Assembly: GCA_020091685.1 (NCBI GenBank) | Contig: CM034608.1 | Span: forward strand, 7,413,751-7,477,750 | Direction: 5' to 3' | Source of the DNA: Lutjanus erythropterus | Lineage: Eukaryota; Chordata; Actinopteri; Lutjaniformes; Lutjanidae | DNA: 64,000 nucleotides | Shown: positions 46,021-58,800 of the stretch, piece by piece | Position numbering within the stretch: position 1 is the first letter of the stretch | How the letters are laid out: every line of letters starts with the position of its first letter | The notes under the pieces: generated by a model | The model's input: only the letters and a program-made list of their open reading frames with translations | The model's database searches: none | Told to the model about the DNA's origin: nothing | Translations under genes and position numbers: made by a program

Positions 46021-48063
46021 AACTCAGATGTGCTGATCAAGTTTTACTTTAAACACCAACATTTATTTAATCCAAAAACAACAGAGGGGGACAGTCAGAC
46101 TCATTGTCTTATGCATACTTGGTGCTGTCTTTTGTCAACTGCAAGACCAAATGTCCTCATTTTGTTAAAATACAACACATTGTTTATTGTTTTTACAGTT
46201 TCATATAATTGTATGTTGTTTTTACGTCTCAGGTATGATACATTAATGATACACATGAGTACTGAAGCTGCTGTTTCCACAGTATGTTGGTCAGTTTAGA
46301 AGTTTAGGATTCAAACAAGGCTTAAAGAGAAAATTTCCAACTTTTTGTGTGGATGTCCTGACAACAAGTTCTCTTGTTACAAATATGTTGTTCTTCCTGT
46401 ATCCAGTGATGTCACAATGATGTTGTCAGTGTTAAGGAAGAACTACAGCTTAGATGAGTCTCCTCCATGAAAGAGGAGTATTTTTGTCACTTAACACTAT
46501 GTTTTGTCCAAAAAAGTAATAGCTATAGGCTAGGGTGATGATACACAGCAACATGGGTGTGAGAAGCTTGTGTGCAATGAATCCTGGTACATGTAGGCAC
46601 TGCCAAGCAGGAAAACTCAGCTTTCTCTGTCAATATATCATGCACTGAGGAACTTAGACTACATTAGCCTTCAACACTGACTGGACATCCACTTAAAAAG
46701 TTGTGTTTTCCCTTTAAGAAATGTTAAGATCAGAAATATTGCAGGATAAATCCATGGAAAGAGCAAACCCAGCACTGAATTAGTCCTACCAACAAGTGTG
46801 TGTTAATCCAAAGTCAGTTTTGACTCAGTCCCACAAACTGGAAGTACTTATTATAGCACCAAATGTTCTTTAATCCACAGCTGACAATAGTCCTCAACAA
46901 ATGCCTGTTTACTCCTGGTTGACTGCGCTTGCTACAAACTAGAGCCCAGGTGTTTTAAAAAAAAAATTAGACAGTATATTATGATGTGTTTTTAAAGGTT
47001 TGTAGAGCGGTTTCACATGCAGGATACCACAGAAAGCATTGAGAGACGGACTAAAGCATTGTTGGTTTTCTCGTTTCATGAAATTTATTGACAATGAGAA
47101 AGAATATGATAATGCCAGCATTCTCCTTTAAAGTAGTGAACTCCTGCACACTGTTATCAAAAAAAAAGTTAAATAAGTTTGAGTCATAGATCTTCATTAT
47201 GCTTTTAACAATACGTAAGCAGCATCTTATAAAATAACCACAGGCTGTATCACTGAATCACAAACAGGTCAAATCACAGGGACACCTGAGACAATGAGAT
47301 ATTCAACAATCTGTTAAAATAGTTAAGTCAGTTTTATTTATATAGCCCAGAATCACAAATCACAACTTGCCTCAAGGCTTTGTACAGCATATGAAAAGAA
47401 AAAAAAACTTTAACAGGGAAAAAAAGGAAGAAACCTCACAAGTAGAAACAGAAGAGTGACCCCTCGCCCAAAGTACAGACATAAAAAGACTAATCATTAG
47501 AAAAGATTGCAGGAAAAATTGGAGAAAGTATTCCCTTTCAAACAAAAATCGGCTAACATGAACACAATGTCAAACTGAAAAATGAAGTGGAACAAAATAG
47601 CCAGTCAGCTGTTTGTTCCCTCAGTTCCCCTGAAGGTCTACAACAAAAACGTAGCTGCTTCTTTAATAACTTTTCTGCTGACAGTGAACAAGAGTTTACC
47701 ACATTTTCAGTAGAGTTCACCTCCCTGTACCTGTCCGACATGTTTACACTAGATTATTTACAGTCTTAACAATAGAAATGATCAATTCAAGTGTCGAGGA
47801 GATTCTCTCTTTTTTCTGTTATTCTCATGTAAACCAAAGACTGAAATGAAGCAGCCATAGCTTACAGATTGCCTATCTCCTCCCAGAACAATACTGTCCC
47901 AACAATACTTTCTCTGTACTGTAAAGATCACGCCTAAGCTGTAGAGAAAGTGCAGGAGTAGTGCCCTGAACCTGCAGAGCAACTTTGGCCCCCTGGTAAA
48001 AAGTAAGTGCCTATTAACCATCCATTTAGCACTGAGTAATTGCCGTCAACCTGAATTTCTGCT

Positions 48064-48195
48064 TCATTCAATCTGAGAAGTGCTTTGGTCCAGAGAAAAG
48101 AAGCGAGCCTTGTAGCTTCTCAGCGGAATCAGGATTTTGGTGTTTGTGTTCCCAGAGGCGTCCAACAGTGAGTGATGAGCAGTGTGGTGCGCAGT
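48064..48195 (-). other. Candidate terminal coding exon on the minus strand, unrecognised
   Basis: Reading the minus strand, a good acceptor (ctctcctccctgcag) is followed by exactly 44 codons ending in TGA. The frame gives 43 residues including HHSLLDASGNTNTKILIPLR and SYKARFFSLDQSTSQIE. Base composition is more codon-like than the flanks. I do not recognise the product and cannot find an upstream partner exon before the man1b1 promoter. The plus strand is also open here, so chance or a relic is possible. Confidence 0.25.
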
Positions 48196-50039
48196 CTGCA
48201 GGGAGGAGAGGATTCATTTGAGTGAGATCTCAGGGAGTCGACCAGCTCAGCCAAAACAGCAACTCTGCAGCTCGAAAACACCAAAACTTCATTTTCTTGC
48301 TTTAAACCAAATTCTCAGCTGAGGCCCTGCAAGTTGTTCATGAGGCTGAGGCGTGTTTCTGCTATATAACAGGGAGGAAATGTACTTCATCTTAATCTCA
48401 ACCAGACAAATTAAAAGTTTAGGCATTTTAGCCACAGGGTTGTAATTCCTGCCTGGTGTTTAATATTCAGTGTTTTCTTTTTGTATTTAGATTTGTCATA
48501 TCATCATTCCATATGATTGCCTTAGCTGGCTGAGACAGATCATTATTACTTTGTTTTGTACAAATGATCATTTTTTTAAAATATGAAATGACATGCTGGA
48601 CATCTGTCTTGTGTGATCCCTCCAACAGCTCATTCAAAGAATTGTGTCAGCTGAATTAAAAAAAAATACATAACCAAATATTGACTCTGTGCATTTGTTC
48701 ATTATTAGCAGCAGTTATTTAAACAAATGAAACTTTAGGCTGGGGCATTGTGAATGTCCAGGGGATGAAGGGAGTAACAATAAATTTAAACTGGGGGAAA
48801 AGGAACCAATACAATTGATTTATATGCATAAACAAACGATTTATTAATAGAGTGAAAAAAAAAGAAGAGTGCACTTAAAATACAACAAATGATATGACAA
48901 AAACACAACCATGGGCCCTCCAGCTTGTGGGTTCTTTAAGCTCCAGGCCCTGATTACTGATTGACTGCAGCTGCAGTCAGACACACTGCAGGAGGAGGAG
49001 GAGGACAGAACCTGGAAAGACAGGACAGAGGACATGGCTGTATATGTATATCTATATGCCGCTTTGACCCGTTGCTACAGTAAGTCAATATTGGATCTGG
49101 TAAGACTGGCCAAATACATGTAAACGGGGAGGCTGCATTTTTTTCTGGAGAAGAAGCACTAGAACATTGTCATGTTATATTCAAGGTTTATTATCTACAT
49201 GGAGTCTTATTCTATGTAGATCATGGACCTTTGAATGTAAAACGACTCATTGAATCAGGTCAGACATGTAAATGTTTTAGTACTTTTTATTAGAGCCAGA
49301 TTGATATATTGGCTCAATATTGGCCAAGCACAACTATATCAGCGTGTATCTTTACAGAATATAATGCAGATTGTTTAGTTTTATGGGCAGTGTTATGTAT
49401 ATTTGATCCTTTTTCTTAATTTAGGGTGTTCTATGTTTATAAGTATTAAAATACCAGTGAAATTTTACTGTTTCTTTGCCCTGTCATTTTGGTTTTTATA
49501 TGAATAAGTAAAGAATATCGCCCGAAACATCAGTATCGGGATTTTGTTACTCCCTAATATTGACATTGGCATTGGATCCAAAAATCTATTATCAGTCAGA
49601 CTCTACTTTTATTAAGACAAACCACAGCCTGTATTTGTTTACAGAGTAGAAACACAATACAACACCCAACACCTCCCATAAGACCAAACTACTATTTGGT
49701 TACAATCACAAAGAATGTATCAGAGTTAAACCTTCTCTTCCATCTTTAAGCTAGATGAAGAGTCATAGGATCATCTCAGTTATTCATGAGGGAAACATGA
49801 ATATGTGCACTAAATTGCCTGGTAGTGTTTCCAAATGTTGTCAAAGCAACGACTGTCAGACTTTATTTATGCACCTTTTAAACAGGTTACAAAGCGCATC
49901 ATATCAAAATCAGTACAGGAAAGCACAAAAGCATGCAAGTTAAAAACATTTGAAAATATATACAAACACAATACACATATGACCACAGAAAACATACAGC
50001 AACCATCCACCCAGATCACGTCCTTGGAATTATGAAGAG

Positions 50040-50200
50040 TCAAGTGATCAGTCAGCAGAATTCATCCTCTGGGGAACATGAATGTCTGTACAAAATTTCA
50101 CCTCAACTCATCCACTTGTTCGTATATTTCAGTCTGGACAGACAGTGGTGGACTGACCAACCTACAGACTGACACTGCCATCCCTATAGCCAGCATCCCA
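50040..50200 (+). repeat. Interspersed repeat family C, plus orientation
   Basis: GAATTCATCCTCTGGGGAAC, ATGAATGTCTGTACAAAATT and ATTTCAGTCTGGACAGACAG: same family as 32560-32845, opposite strand. The Thr/Pro-rich frame that follows is not a gene. Confidence 0.6.
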
Positions 50201-50643
50201 GACCCAGACTACATCCTCTGCACTACCCCATCAACCACATGTGCAACAACAGCATCCCTCCAAGGCCAGACTCAATAACAGAAAGGTGGAGACAAATACT
50301 CGGATTAGGTGGAGGCAGTTCAGAACAGCATTCACAGGGCACAGCAAGTACAAGGGTGCAATATACCGATCTAATTCATAGACTTTCCCTCTGTCACTGA
50401 GTCATTAGAATGACCTCACCACAGGAAATGAGAAAGTTAAAATGGAGCTCAGTCAAAGAATCCCTGACAAGAAACTTTTTTTTTCATTGGTTTGTTTAAT
50501 TTTGTGGTGGCAAGTCAGGGCTTCTGCATTGACCAGTCATCTGTTATGGACCAGCAGCAGTAATAGAGGTAGTAGAAGCATAACGGCACCACAGTTATTC
50601 ATGGCAATGTTTGTATCCTTGACATCAGTAGTTTAGACAGGAA

Positions 50644-50645
<2 letters not shown>

Positions 50646-50680
<35 letters not shown>
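50646..50680 (+). repeat. (GT)n microsatellite
   Basis: About 17 GT units ending in GTATAG. Confidence 0.95.
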
Positions 50681-50682
<2 letters not shown>

Positions 50683-51540
50683 GTACAGTAGGAGTTGCAA
50701 TCACAATAGCAGGAATTGAAGCAGTGGTCTGGCTGTAGTAATTCAGATTCAGCTGTAGCAACATTTGCTAATCTTAGGAAAGCTACTCTTTATATGCAAC
50801 AGACTTTTTTCACAGTGGAAGAGTAAACACTGGTGTTACCAATGATACTAATTACATTTCTGTTCAATTCAAGTTAAAGGCTCTGCTACAGGAACAGAAC
50901 TTTATTAGCGCAGTAGTAGTCGCAGTAAAAGCAGCAGGAGTTGCTGCAGAGGTTGGAGTCTGATGGTAGTCATTTAGCAACTGTGTGAATGTTAGGGAAG
51001 CTTCACTTTTAATGTAATTAATAACCAAATAAATGTAATTCAAAATGTGTCATTATTTTGACATTAAAAATCTTAGATAATAAAAAAATATGTTTTTAAC
51101 ATACAAAAACGCAACATTTGTCTGTAGGTATGCATGCAATTCAGCTATATAGATTAATAGTAGTAGAATAATACAGTAATAGCTTTTTTCCCCAGCAGCC
51201 ATTTTAACACTAAACTGTAGGGTAAACACAGTTGTTTCTAATTATACTAATTCATGTGCTGTTGAACTCTCTGGACCTTGATTAGTATCATTGGTAACAC
51301 CTGTGTTTACCTTACTATTTCATATTAACATAGCAAACAAAGCAAACAAAGGTTTATTCTGTATAAATATTTCCATGGGTTTAAATGGAGCCGGTATTAT
51401 TTTATTATATTATTTTTTAAGGAATTTGTAAATCAAGAACAGCTGGAATGCAGGTAAAAAGGACCCACAAAAACAAGCCCAATACTTAAGTTGGTAACAT
51501 AAATAATGTTGAGGCTTGTTCATTAAGGGTTAACGCTCAA

Positions 51541-51861
51541 ACCGTCAGAGCACGTGTACACGTCACATGACGCACAGCACCGTCAGCTCCTACTTTTCCG
51601 CATCTGTCTGTGGCTGTTCATTCGCTAACTTTAGCCATGTTTACCCTAGTTTAGTTTGTGTGACATTTCGTGTAGCAGCGGGTCGTGCTGTGCGACAGTC
51701 GGACGGAGCACTGTTTTACATGCTGACAGCCGAACACTTCAGTCGCTTCACATTCAGAAACAAGAGAAGAAGAAAGCTAGCCTGAAGTAGCTAACTCAGC
51801 TAACAGCTGTTTAGCTTTCAGGAGAATAACGTCGCTGAGAGGCAGCCAACCAGGCAATAAG
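51541..51861 (+). promoter_or_regulatory. man1b1: man1b1 promoter and noncoding first exon
   Basis: CpG-richer than its surroundings. A CACGTG E-box lies at 51551-51556, a CACGTCA (TGACGTG on the minus strand, the XBP1/ATF6 core) at 51559-51565, and a TCACATGA E-box variant at 51563-51570. The first exon ends at 51861 (AATAAG followed by gtgagg). Any ATG in this exon leads only to a short frame. The transcription start is not determinable here. Confidence 0.55.
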
Positions 51862-52868
51862 GTGAGGAGGAGGCAGCTCAACGTGGAACTGATTTTTTTT
51901 CTAGGTTTGTTGGTGTGTTTAATCAGCCTTCAGTGATTTGTGGAAAGCAGGGGTGTAACTGAGGTGATAATTTAGCTCATTTAGCTTATATAGCTCGGTG
52001 CTGTAATTTAAATCGCTTGCATTTTGAGTTCATGCGTAAAATAATTTTCTCGTCAACTATACTGAACAGACTTTGATGGAGTAACTAGCTGCAAGACTTG
52101 GAGATCATCATAACACTAATTGCACTGTCAGAATTGGTTTCCCTTTAATTCAGACTCGTCAGCAATCGATCTAAGTCACGAGTGTTTTCTCAGAAAGAAT
52201 TTTAACCCTAAAATATCCTAAAATATTAATATTACTATTACTTAAACTGAGCTTTTGCACACGGTCAGTCTTGTCAACTGTCCATGGTACTGAAGAGCCT
52301 GATACATGTTTTAAGTATCTCAACAGTGTGATAGAAGCCACATTAATAATGTACAAAATTTTGAGTTCATAAATGAAGTATATGGCACAGCAGTAGTATT
52401 TGTACATGTATGTGTTACATTATGAAAAAACCTATGCATAGTATACTGTCAGCCTTGCTACATTTTTCTTGTTGCCAGTTTGAGGCAGGTTGACAAAAGC
52501 TGAAGGGAAAATTCACCACTTTTTATACTGATGGCTGCGGTTACTAATTACTTAGAAAAACAGGTCACCATCATGCATGAACTTGAAACTTATAGCAAGT
52601 CATATTAGGTAGAATTACAGTAGTAAAGTTTTTTTACTAACCCATAAGTCTCCAAAACCACAAAGGTATTACATTTTAAAAGTTTAAAGTGAACAAAAGC
52701 ATATTTGATGAATTCAAACCATTCAGTGTGTGGCATTTTAATTATATGAATGACAAAGTGATAAACAGACCATAAAGATAGTTGTCAGTTAATTTTCTCT
52801 CAAATTACCTTTATTTTAAGGAATAGTTCTGGTTCAGCTAACTGTATTTTTTCCTTTTCTGAGTGTAG

Positions 52869-55800
52869 CTTCTATGACCTACGACTGCCTGCCCCGATCA
52901 GAGGATGTATCCGCCTTCCAGAAAGGATTTCATCTCTCTGACACTCAGTGATCCTCACAGTCACACTTACAACAACGGCAAACACCGGAGACAGTCCTGC
53001 TGGAGGGTGAGTGCTCCTGTAGTGCAGTATGCAGATCGTGGCTCTAGGCGGACCTTTACTTTACGACCTCAGCTCTTTTGGTACAGGACTAGTATTACCA
53101 GGGGACCTCATGTGATTCAGAAATGACCCCACCCAACATTTCTGTGTTTCATACGGTGCATTTGCACAGGGGAAACAAAATCTATATTTTACGTTCTGCC
53201 TCTGCATAACATCAACATTTCAGAAGCGCAGCATCAGTTTTTCAGCAGCCACATTAATAATATAGTTCAAAAATGTTTTTGCCCACTTGCTGCATGTGTT
53301 AGAAGAATAGACATTTGCGGCTCATTTACATCAAGTGACAGATGCTTTGTGGCTGTACTTCTTTTGTTGCTTCTTTCTCTGTCATCGTCAGTCACTTTCA
53401 ATTTCAATGTCAGTGTAGCCTATCTCAGAGCACAACAGCTCTGTTCAACATATCATGAGGCACAATTAAATTTCATACTTGGCCAGTTGTCTGACAACAG
53501 AAAATGGATTTTAAAACAAATTACGACCCCAAATCACAGAGATGTCGATTTGCATGGAATTAATATTATCACATGAGCTCTGTGTTTGGTGAAATATGGT
53601 AGGTAATTTGTGGTGGAATTTTTACTTTGCAGACAACAGACTTTTGAGTGAGAAGCCCTCAGTTTAATGCAAGTGATCTGCCTCTGTAGGTCTATACTCA
53701 TCACTTCCATGGGACGGACAGTTGTGGTTGATGGCAGTGGGGCAAGATATGAATAACCTCTTCTGTCAATGTACATAATATTATATGGTGACACAACAAA
53801 TGCAGATGCTTCCATAGAGGTTCCCTTCATGATTTGAGGAGGATGAAAATGATGTTAATCATACTTCATGCCTTCAAAATCACCAGCTCTTACACCAATT
53901 GAGCACCTACAGGGCATGGGAGATTTTGGAGCCACATGTTAGATAACACTCCACCACCATCATCAACACACCAAAAGATTAAATATCTTTTAAATAATAA
54001 GTCATAGGAAAGGGGTACAGGAGCTGTTCTGGAGGCCCAGGATGGTTAACACCTTATAAGAACTTTATGCTGCTTTTCCCTTTTATTTGACACCCATCTG
54101 AAAATTAAATTTCTAAACTATTTCATTTGATGTAGCTATCCTGTAAATGTTTTTATGTTGCCATAAAGCATAAAGCTGCACTTAATGGTAAAGAAAATTC
54201 TCCAACCCTGTAAATGGCCACATAGCCGAGCCTTAGTTGATGGGTTTATCAGTTATTTCTTTTTTAAAAGATAATTTCTGGGGGCATTCTGCCCCAAAGA
54301 GGGGGTGACATACAGCAAATGGTCACAGGTAGGAGTCAAGCCGGTGGCTGGTGCAGAGGACTGACAGCCTCAGTACATGGGGAGATACAGGAGCGCACCA
54401 GGTTTATCAGTTCTGACTGATGGTGTGCCAAAAGACTCCAGTTTCTTGGTTTTGTTTCTGATCATTTCACTCTGATAGAGCATCTCTGTTTTTATGAAAT
54501 GTATCTTTTTTTGTGACAAATCGATTCCTGGGTTTTAGTCCCCCTTTCTTCTGCCTCCTTTGCTGTGGAGCAGCCTGAACTTTCAAACTCTTCAGATAAA
54601 AGCATCCTCTGTCTGAGCACATTATTGTGTCTTATCACTATAGCAAGATAAAACAAATTCTGTTCATCTCAACATCTCTCTTCTGTCTCCCTGCATGTTT
54701 TCTTTAATCTTGTTTTCTTTACTTTCAAATTTCTTGCTTCTCCTTATGCCCTCTCACTATGAGTCACTCTCTTCTACTCTTTTGGTTCAGATTTTAAAGG
54801 TGTATTGTGCTGCACTCATTGTTTCACATAGTTTTGCTTGTTATTCCTTGCTCAAGGGGATGCGCTGCTTTGTTCACAGATTTTCTGTTTGGTCCTTGTA
54901 CAACTGGTCTTACAGCTTTGCTCATAATGAGGCTATCTTGGTTGTTAACTGATTGGGACTGTGTAACACAATTGTATTAGTTCAGTGGCCTCCTGTGCTT
55001 CATTGCAAGGGTTAGAAATTCATTTTTTCACCAAGCAATTAGAGATTTCTTTGCTCTGTAGATGTCAGGTGTATCATACACCAGCTAGGTCATTTACCAT
55101 CCTGCATTTGATCCACATCAACTGACACCTGTAGCACAGACCTGGAATGCACCATGTAGACAGAAGTAATCAGGGAAAAGCAGCAAGGATGTGCTGTTCT
55201 TGGGAGCAATTGCTGCTTTTCTGGAGAGTTACAATGTGTCAATACAGAGAAATACAGGACATTGGTGTATCCTGTTGCACAGCAACGTGCAATTATACAC
55301 ATCAAAACACAGCAGGTATGTCAGTTTGCACAGAAAACAATGGATGCAGGTGTTTTGATGCAGACAGTGACCATGTCAATTTCCTTTGGTTTTATACAGT
55401 GGTGGAATATAACATTCACAAGAACTGTGCTTCAAGGACCAGTGTGAAGGTTTTAGAGGCATCGAGCCATGAGCTTGCAGCCAGCAAACACCTCACCTCA
55501 CTCTCCCACTCCAAGCATGTAGGACAGTGGTGCCCAACCCTGGTCCTCAGGGCCCACTGTCCTGCATGTTTTAGATGTTTCCCTGCTCCAACACACCTGA
55601 TTCAAATGATCAGCTCATCATCAAGCCTCTGCAGAAGCCTGACAACAACCTGATCATTTGAATCAGGTGTGTTGGAGCAGGGAACCATCTAAAACATGCA
55701 GGACAGGGGTCCCTGAGGACCAGGGTTGGGCACCACTGATGTAGGAGAACCTAAAGTGGCTGTAAAACTTCTGTAAAATATGAAAGGCTGTATGTAGAGC

Positions 55801-58800
55801 CAGTGTTTGGTTTGTCCATTTTGGGCTACTTTAGAAACACGGTGGTTGCAGCATGTTGCTACCTCAGTGGAAGAGGACCTGCGTCCTCTGCAGATATAAA
55901 GGGTTCATTCCAGTGTAATGAAAAGATAAGTTTTGTTTTCAGGTGTTTATACACTAATGAAAACATACATATGAGTTTTTAATTCTAGTTCTGCCATATT
56001 CTGCCAATAGATCCCCCTCTATCTGACACAGGGGACCTTAAAGTACAATTTTGTGGTACATTTCAGTTTTAAGTTATTTTATAATGCTGCTCCACAAATA
56101 TTGTACATTTTACTCCACTACATTTATTTGACAGCTTTAGTTACAAGATACTTTGCAAATTTGGATTATTGATCCAAAATATAAATAAATGATTATATAG
56201 TACTATAGGTTAACCCAGCACTGCCCAACAGTATATAAAGCAATCAGCTTTCACCTCACTGTTACCAGCTGGAACATTAAAATGATGTACATAGTTATGC
56301 ATCAATAATTATAAAATATAATATCATTGTATTCAGTATTACATGATAACTATATGAAATATGTAAGATTCTGAAAGGGGCCATTTTGCATACTGAGTCA
56401 TTTTTACTTTTGTCATTCTAAGTAAAGTTTGATGCAAATACATCTGTACTTTTGCAGGTCTTTTATTTTTAACAGGTTTTTACACTGCAGTATTGTTACT
56501 TTTACTTGAGCAAGAAATCTGAATATTTCTTCTATTGGTTTTTGTAGAATATCTATAATATCTTCTAAACAAATCTTCATTTTAAACAGAGTGCCCTCTT
56601 TCTTTTGTCTCAAAAATTGTTTGGAATCCATTTTTGCACATATCTATAAAACATTAAGTAGCATTTAACGGATTATTTTCATTTGGATTTCAGAAAATCT
56701 GCAGACACCTTGATCATAAGCAGAAAATACTTCTTTAATCATCATTTCAACAAGCTTACCTCTGGCACTTTTTTTGGTTTGTTTTTAAAAAAAGCAAAAC
56801 GGCGTGGTCAGCTCTCATAAAGCTAATTCATAAAGCTGTCCACTGGCTTGAAAAGGCAAACTAGCGCTCTCATCGACTGATCTGTAACAGTTTATTTTAG
56901 CAGTATATCATCAGACATTTCTTCTATAAAGGTTTATAGCAGAGAAGTCCATCTTGCCCCCCGTACCTGTGAGTCGTCAAATTTGATTGCGGTTCGTGAT
57001 TTCCCCCTGAGAAAACTATTCTCTGCAAATCATGTTCCTCAGCTTGACGTCTCAGTGTTTGGTCCTTACACAGTGAAAAGGACCTGTTTTGCTACATGCT
57101 TTATCCTCATTCACACTGGTCTCCAAACACACGTAAGCTCACATTTGTATGTATGTGAGTATGGTTGGTTCAACTGAGTAAATTTCCCTGCCTCCAGCCA
57201 AGTGCAGGTAGAGATAATGATTAATTGTCTTTTCTTCATTGCACCGTATCAGCTATAAGAAGAAAAATGTAACATCACATACTACACACTAAGTACACTG
57301 CTGTTTGGATATTCTATTGGCACTGAGGGGAAAGACTTGTTGTTAACAACTTATACCACAAATGTCTGGTTGAAAGAAATATGTGTTAAGGCAAAGCATA
57401 AGGGGAAAAAATGGAAGAGAAAGATTTTTCTTTTTAATTTGCTTGTCGAGAATTAAGTTGAAACGTTGAGAATAAAGTTGAACCTTCAGTATTAGTGCCA
57501 TGTATTTTGAGAGTTAAATTGAGAGTTTAAATATCATTTAAATTTCATTCTCAAAATGCAAAAATTACAAAAAAAAATCCTTATTTCCTACTTATGCCTG
57601 GCCTTAATACTCTTCTCTATCCCTGCACTTTCAACTTCTCTCCCTGCCTTCTTCTGTGAATAAGACTTGGTTTGATATCATCACGTGACGACTTATGACC
57701 ACCTGCCATCACATCAAGTTACATGCTTAGGCCACAGGACAACACCTGAAAAAGGCTGTGAGATACAGTTGAAAATCAAGTAAACAAACCATGAGTACTG
57801 ACATCCATGCTCAAAAAATATATTTTATTTAATATTAATATTTTCAGTTTGCATGAAAAACTACGGCTGCAACTAATGATTATCAATTAAGTTTCTGCCA
57901 TGCGACTAATTAAAATGTAGTTCATTAGTATTTGTGACAATGCTGCTCTGTCTGTCTTGTTATCAGTTCATTTTAAGATTATACTGAGATGAGCTTTGTG
58001 AATGCTTACTAGATCAAAATGGATATTGATGGTTTTGTTTTAGTGGCAGTTAGAAAAAGCCATAAATCACCCTATGTCATCTACAATTCTGTGCACGTCA
58101 CACATTCCCACAAAATATAATATTGAATCATTGTTCTTTTGGTTATTCCAAGCCCCATCAGGAAAAGATAAACACAAAATTTTGTAAAGATGCACCATTA
58201 GACAGAAGAGAATATATTGATGCTGTTGTAGTGAATGAACTATAGCACAGTAAAATGAAAATGTCTCCTGAGATAAAGTCTGCTGTGTGTTCCGTCACAG
58301 CTCGCAGGCGATGGCTCAACAGTTTCATGGTGTTGCACAGGTGTTAATTAGAGCAGGTAACGGAGTGGTACCACTCCGCCTGTTAGCCATTTCTCCTGAG
58401 AGACACTGAATCTGTCCCTCCCTCTGCACTGCTGGGTTGAGCAGGTTAGACTGTTTATTTGTGAGCGGTCACTGGGTTTAACGCATCGGGTGGAGAGACA
58501 TGCTGAGTTTAAACAGGGTGAGCCAGATAAGGAAGGCCATGAGTCTTTTTTTTCTTTCACTCTGCTATTTTTAAAGGATGCATAAACAGATTTGTATGAT
58601 ATTTTAAGAGGGGTGGGGGATGTTAGAATGTGCGATTTGGATTCAGAGCTGTTAGGCATGTTTCAATGGAGTGAGCTCTGTTTTTTGTTTATCTGCATAC
58701 AGAAATGGAAGCAGCTATCTCGGCTCCAGCGAAGCCTCATCCTGTTCCTGCTGGCTCTGCTGCTCATATTTGGACTGCTCTCCTATCCCAGCATCACAGA

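Larger units (their letters stand above)
46021..51540. other. Intergenic region between collagen and man1b1
   Basis: 5.5 kb with no supported gene. It contains repeat family E copy 2 (46855-46925), a short repeat with TTTATTTATATAGCCCAGAA (47335-47425), a TE-like segment at 49295-49605, family C at 50040-50200 and a GT microsatellite. A possible terminal exon is described separately. Confidence 0.6.
53007..58702. other. man1b1 intron between coding exons 1 and 2
   Basis: 5.7 kb. It holds a Tc1-like fragment (53870-54110), a SINE-like segment (54250-54420), the hAT MITE at 55525-55738 and a family-D-like segment near 57850. No exon is supported. Confidence 0.6.

Noticed and set aside
55147-55653. 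168-residue open frame in the man1b1 intron
   Set aside because: Cys/Ser/Thr-rich, no recognisable domain, and its last third is read out of the hAT MITE arm; likely chance.
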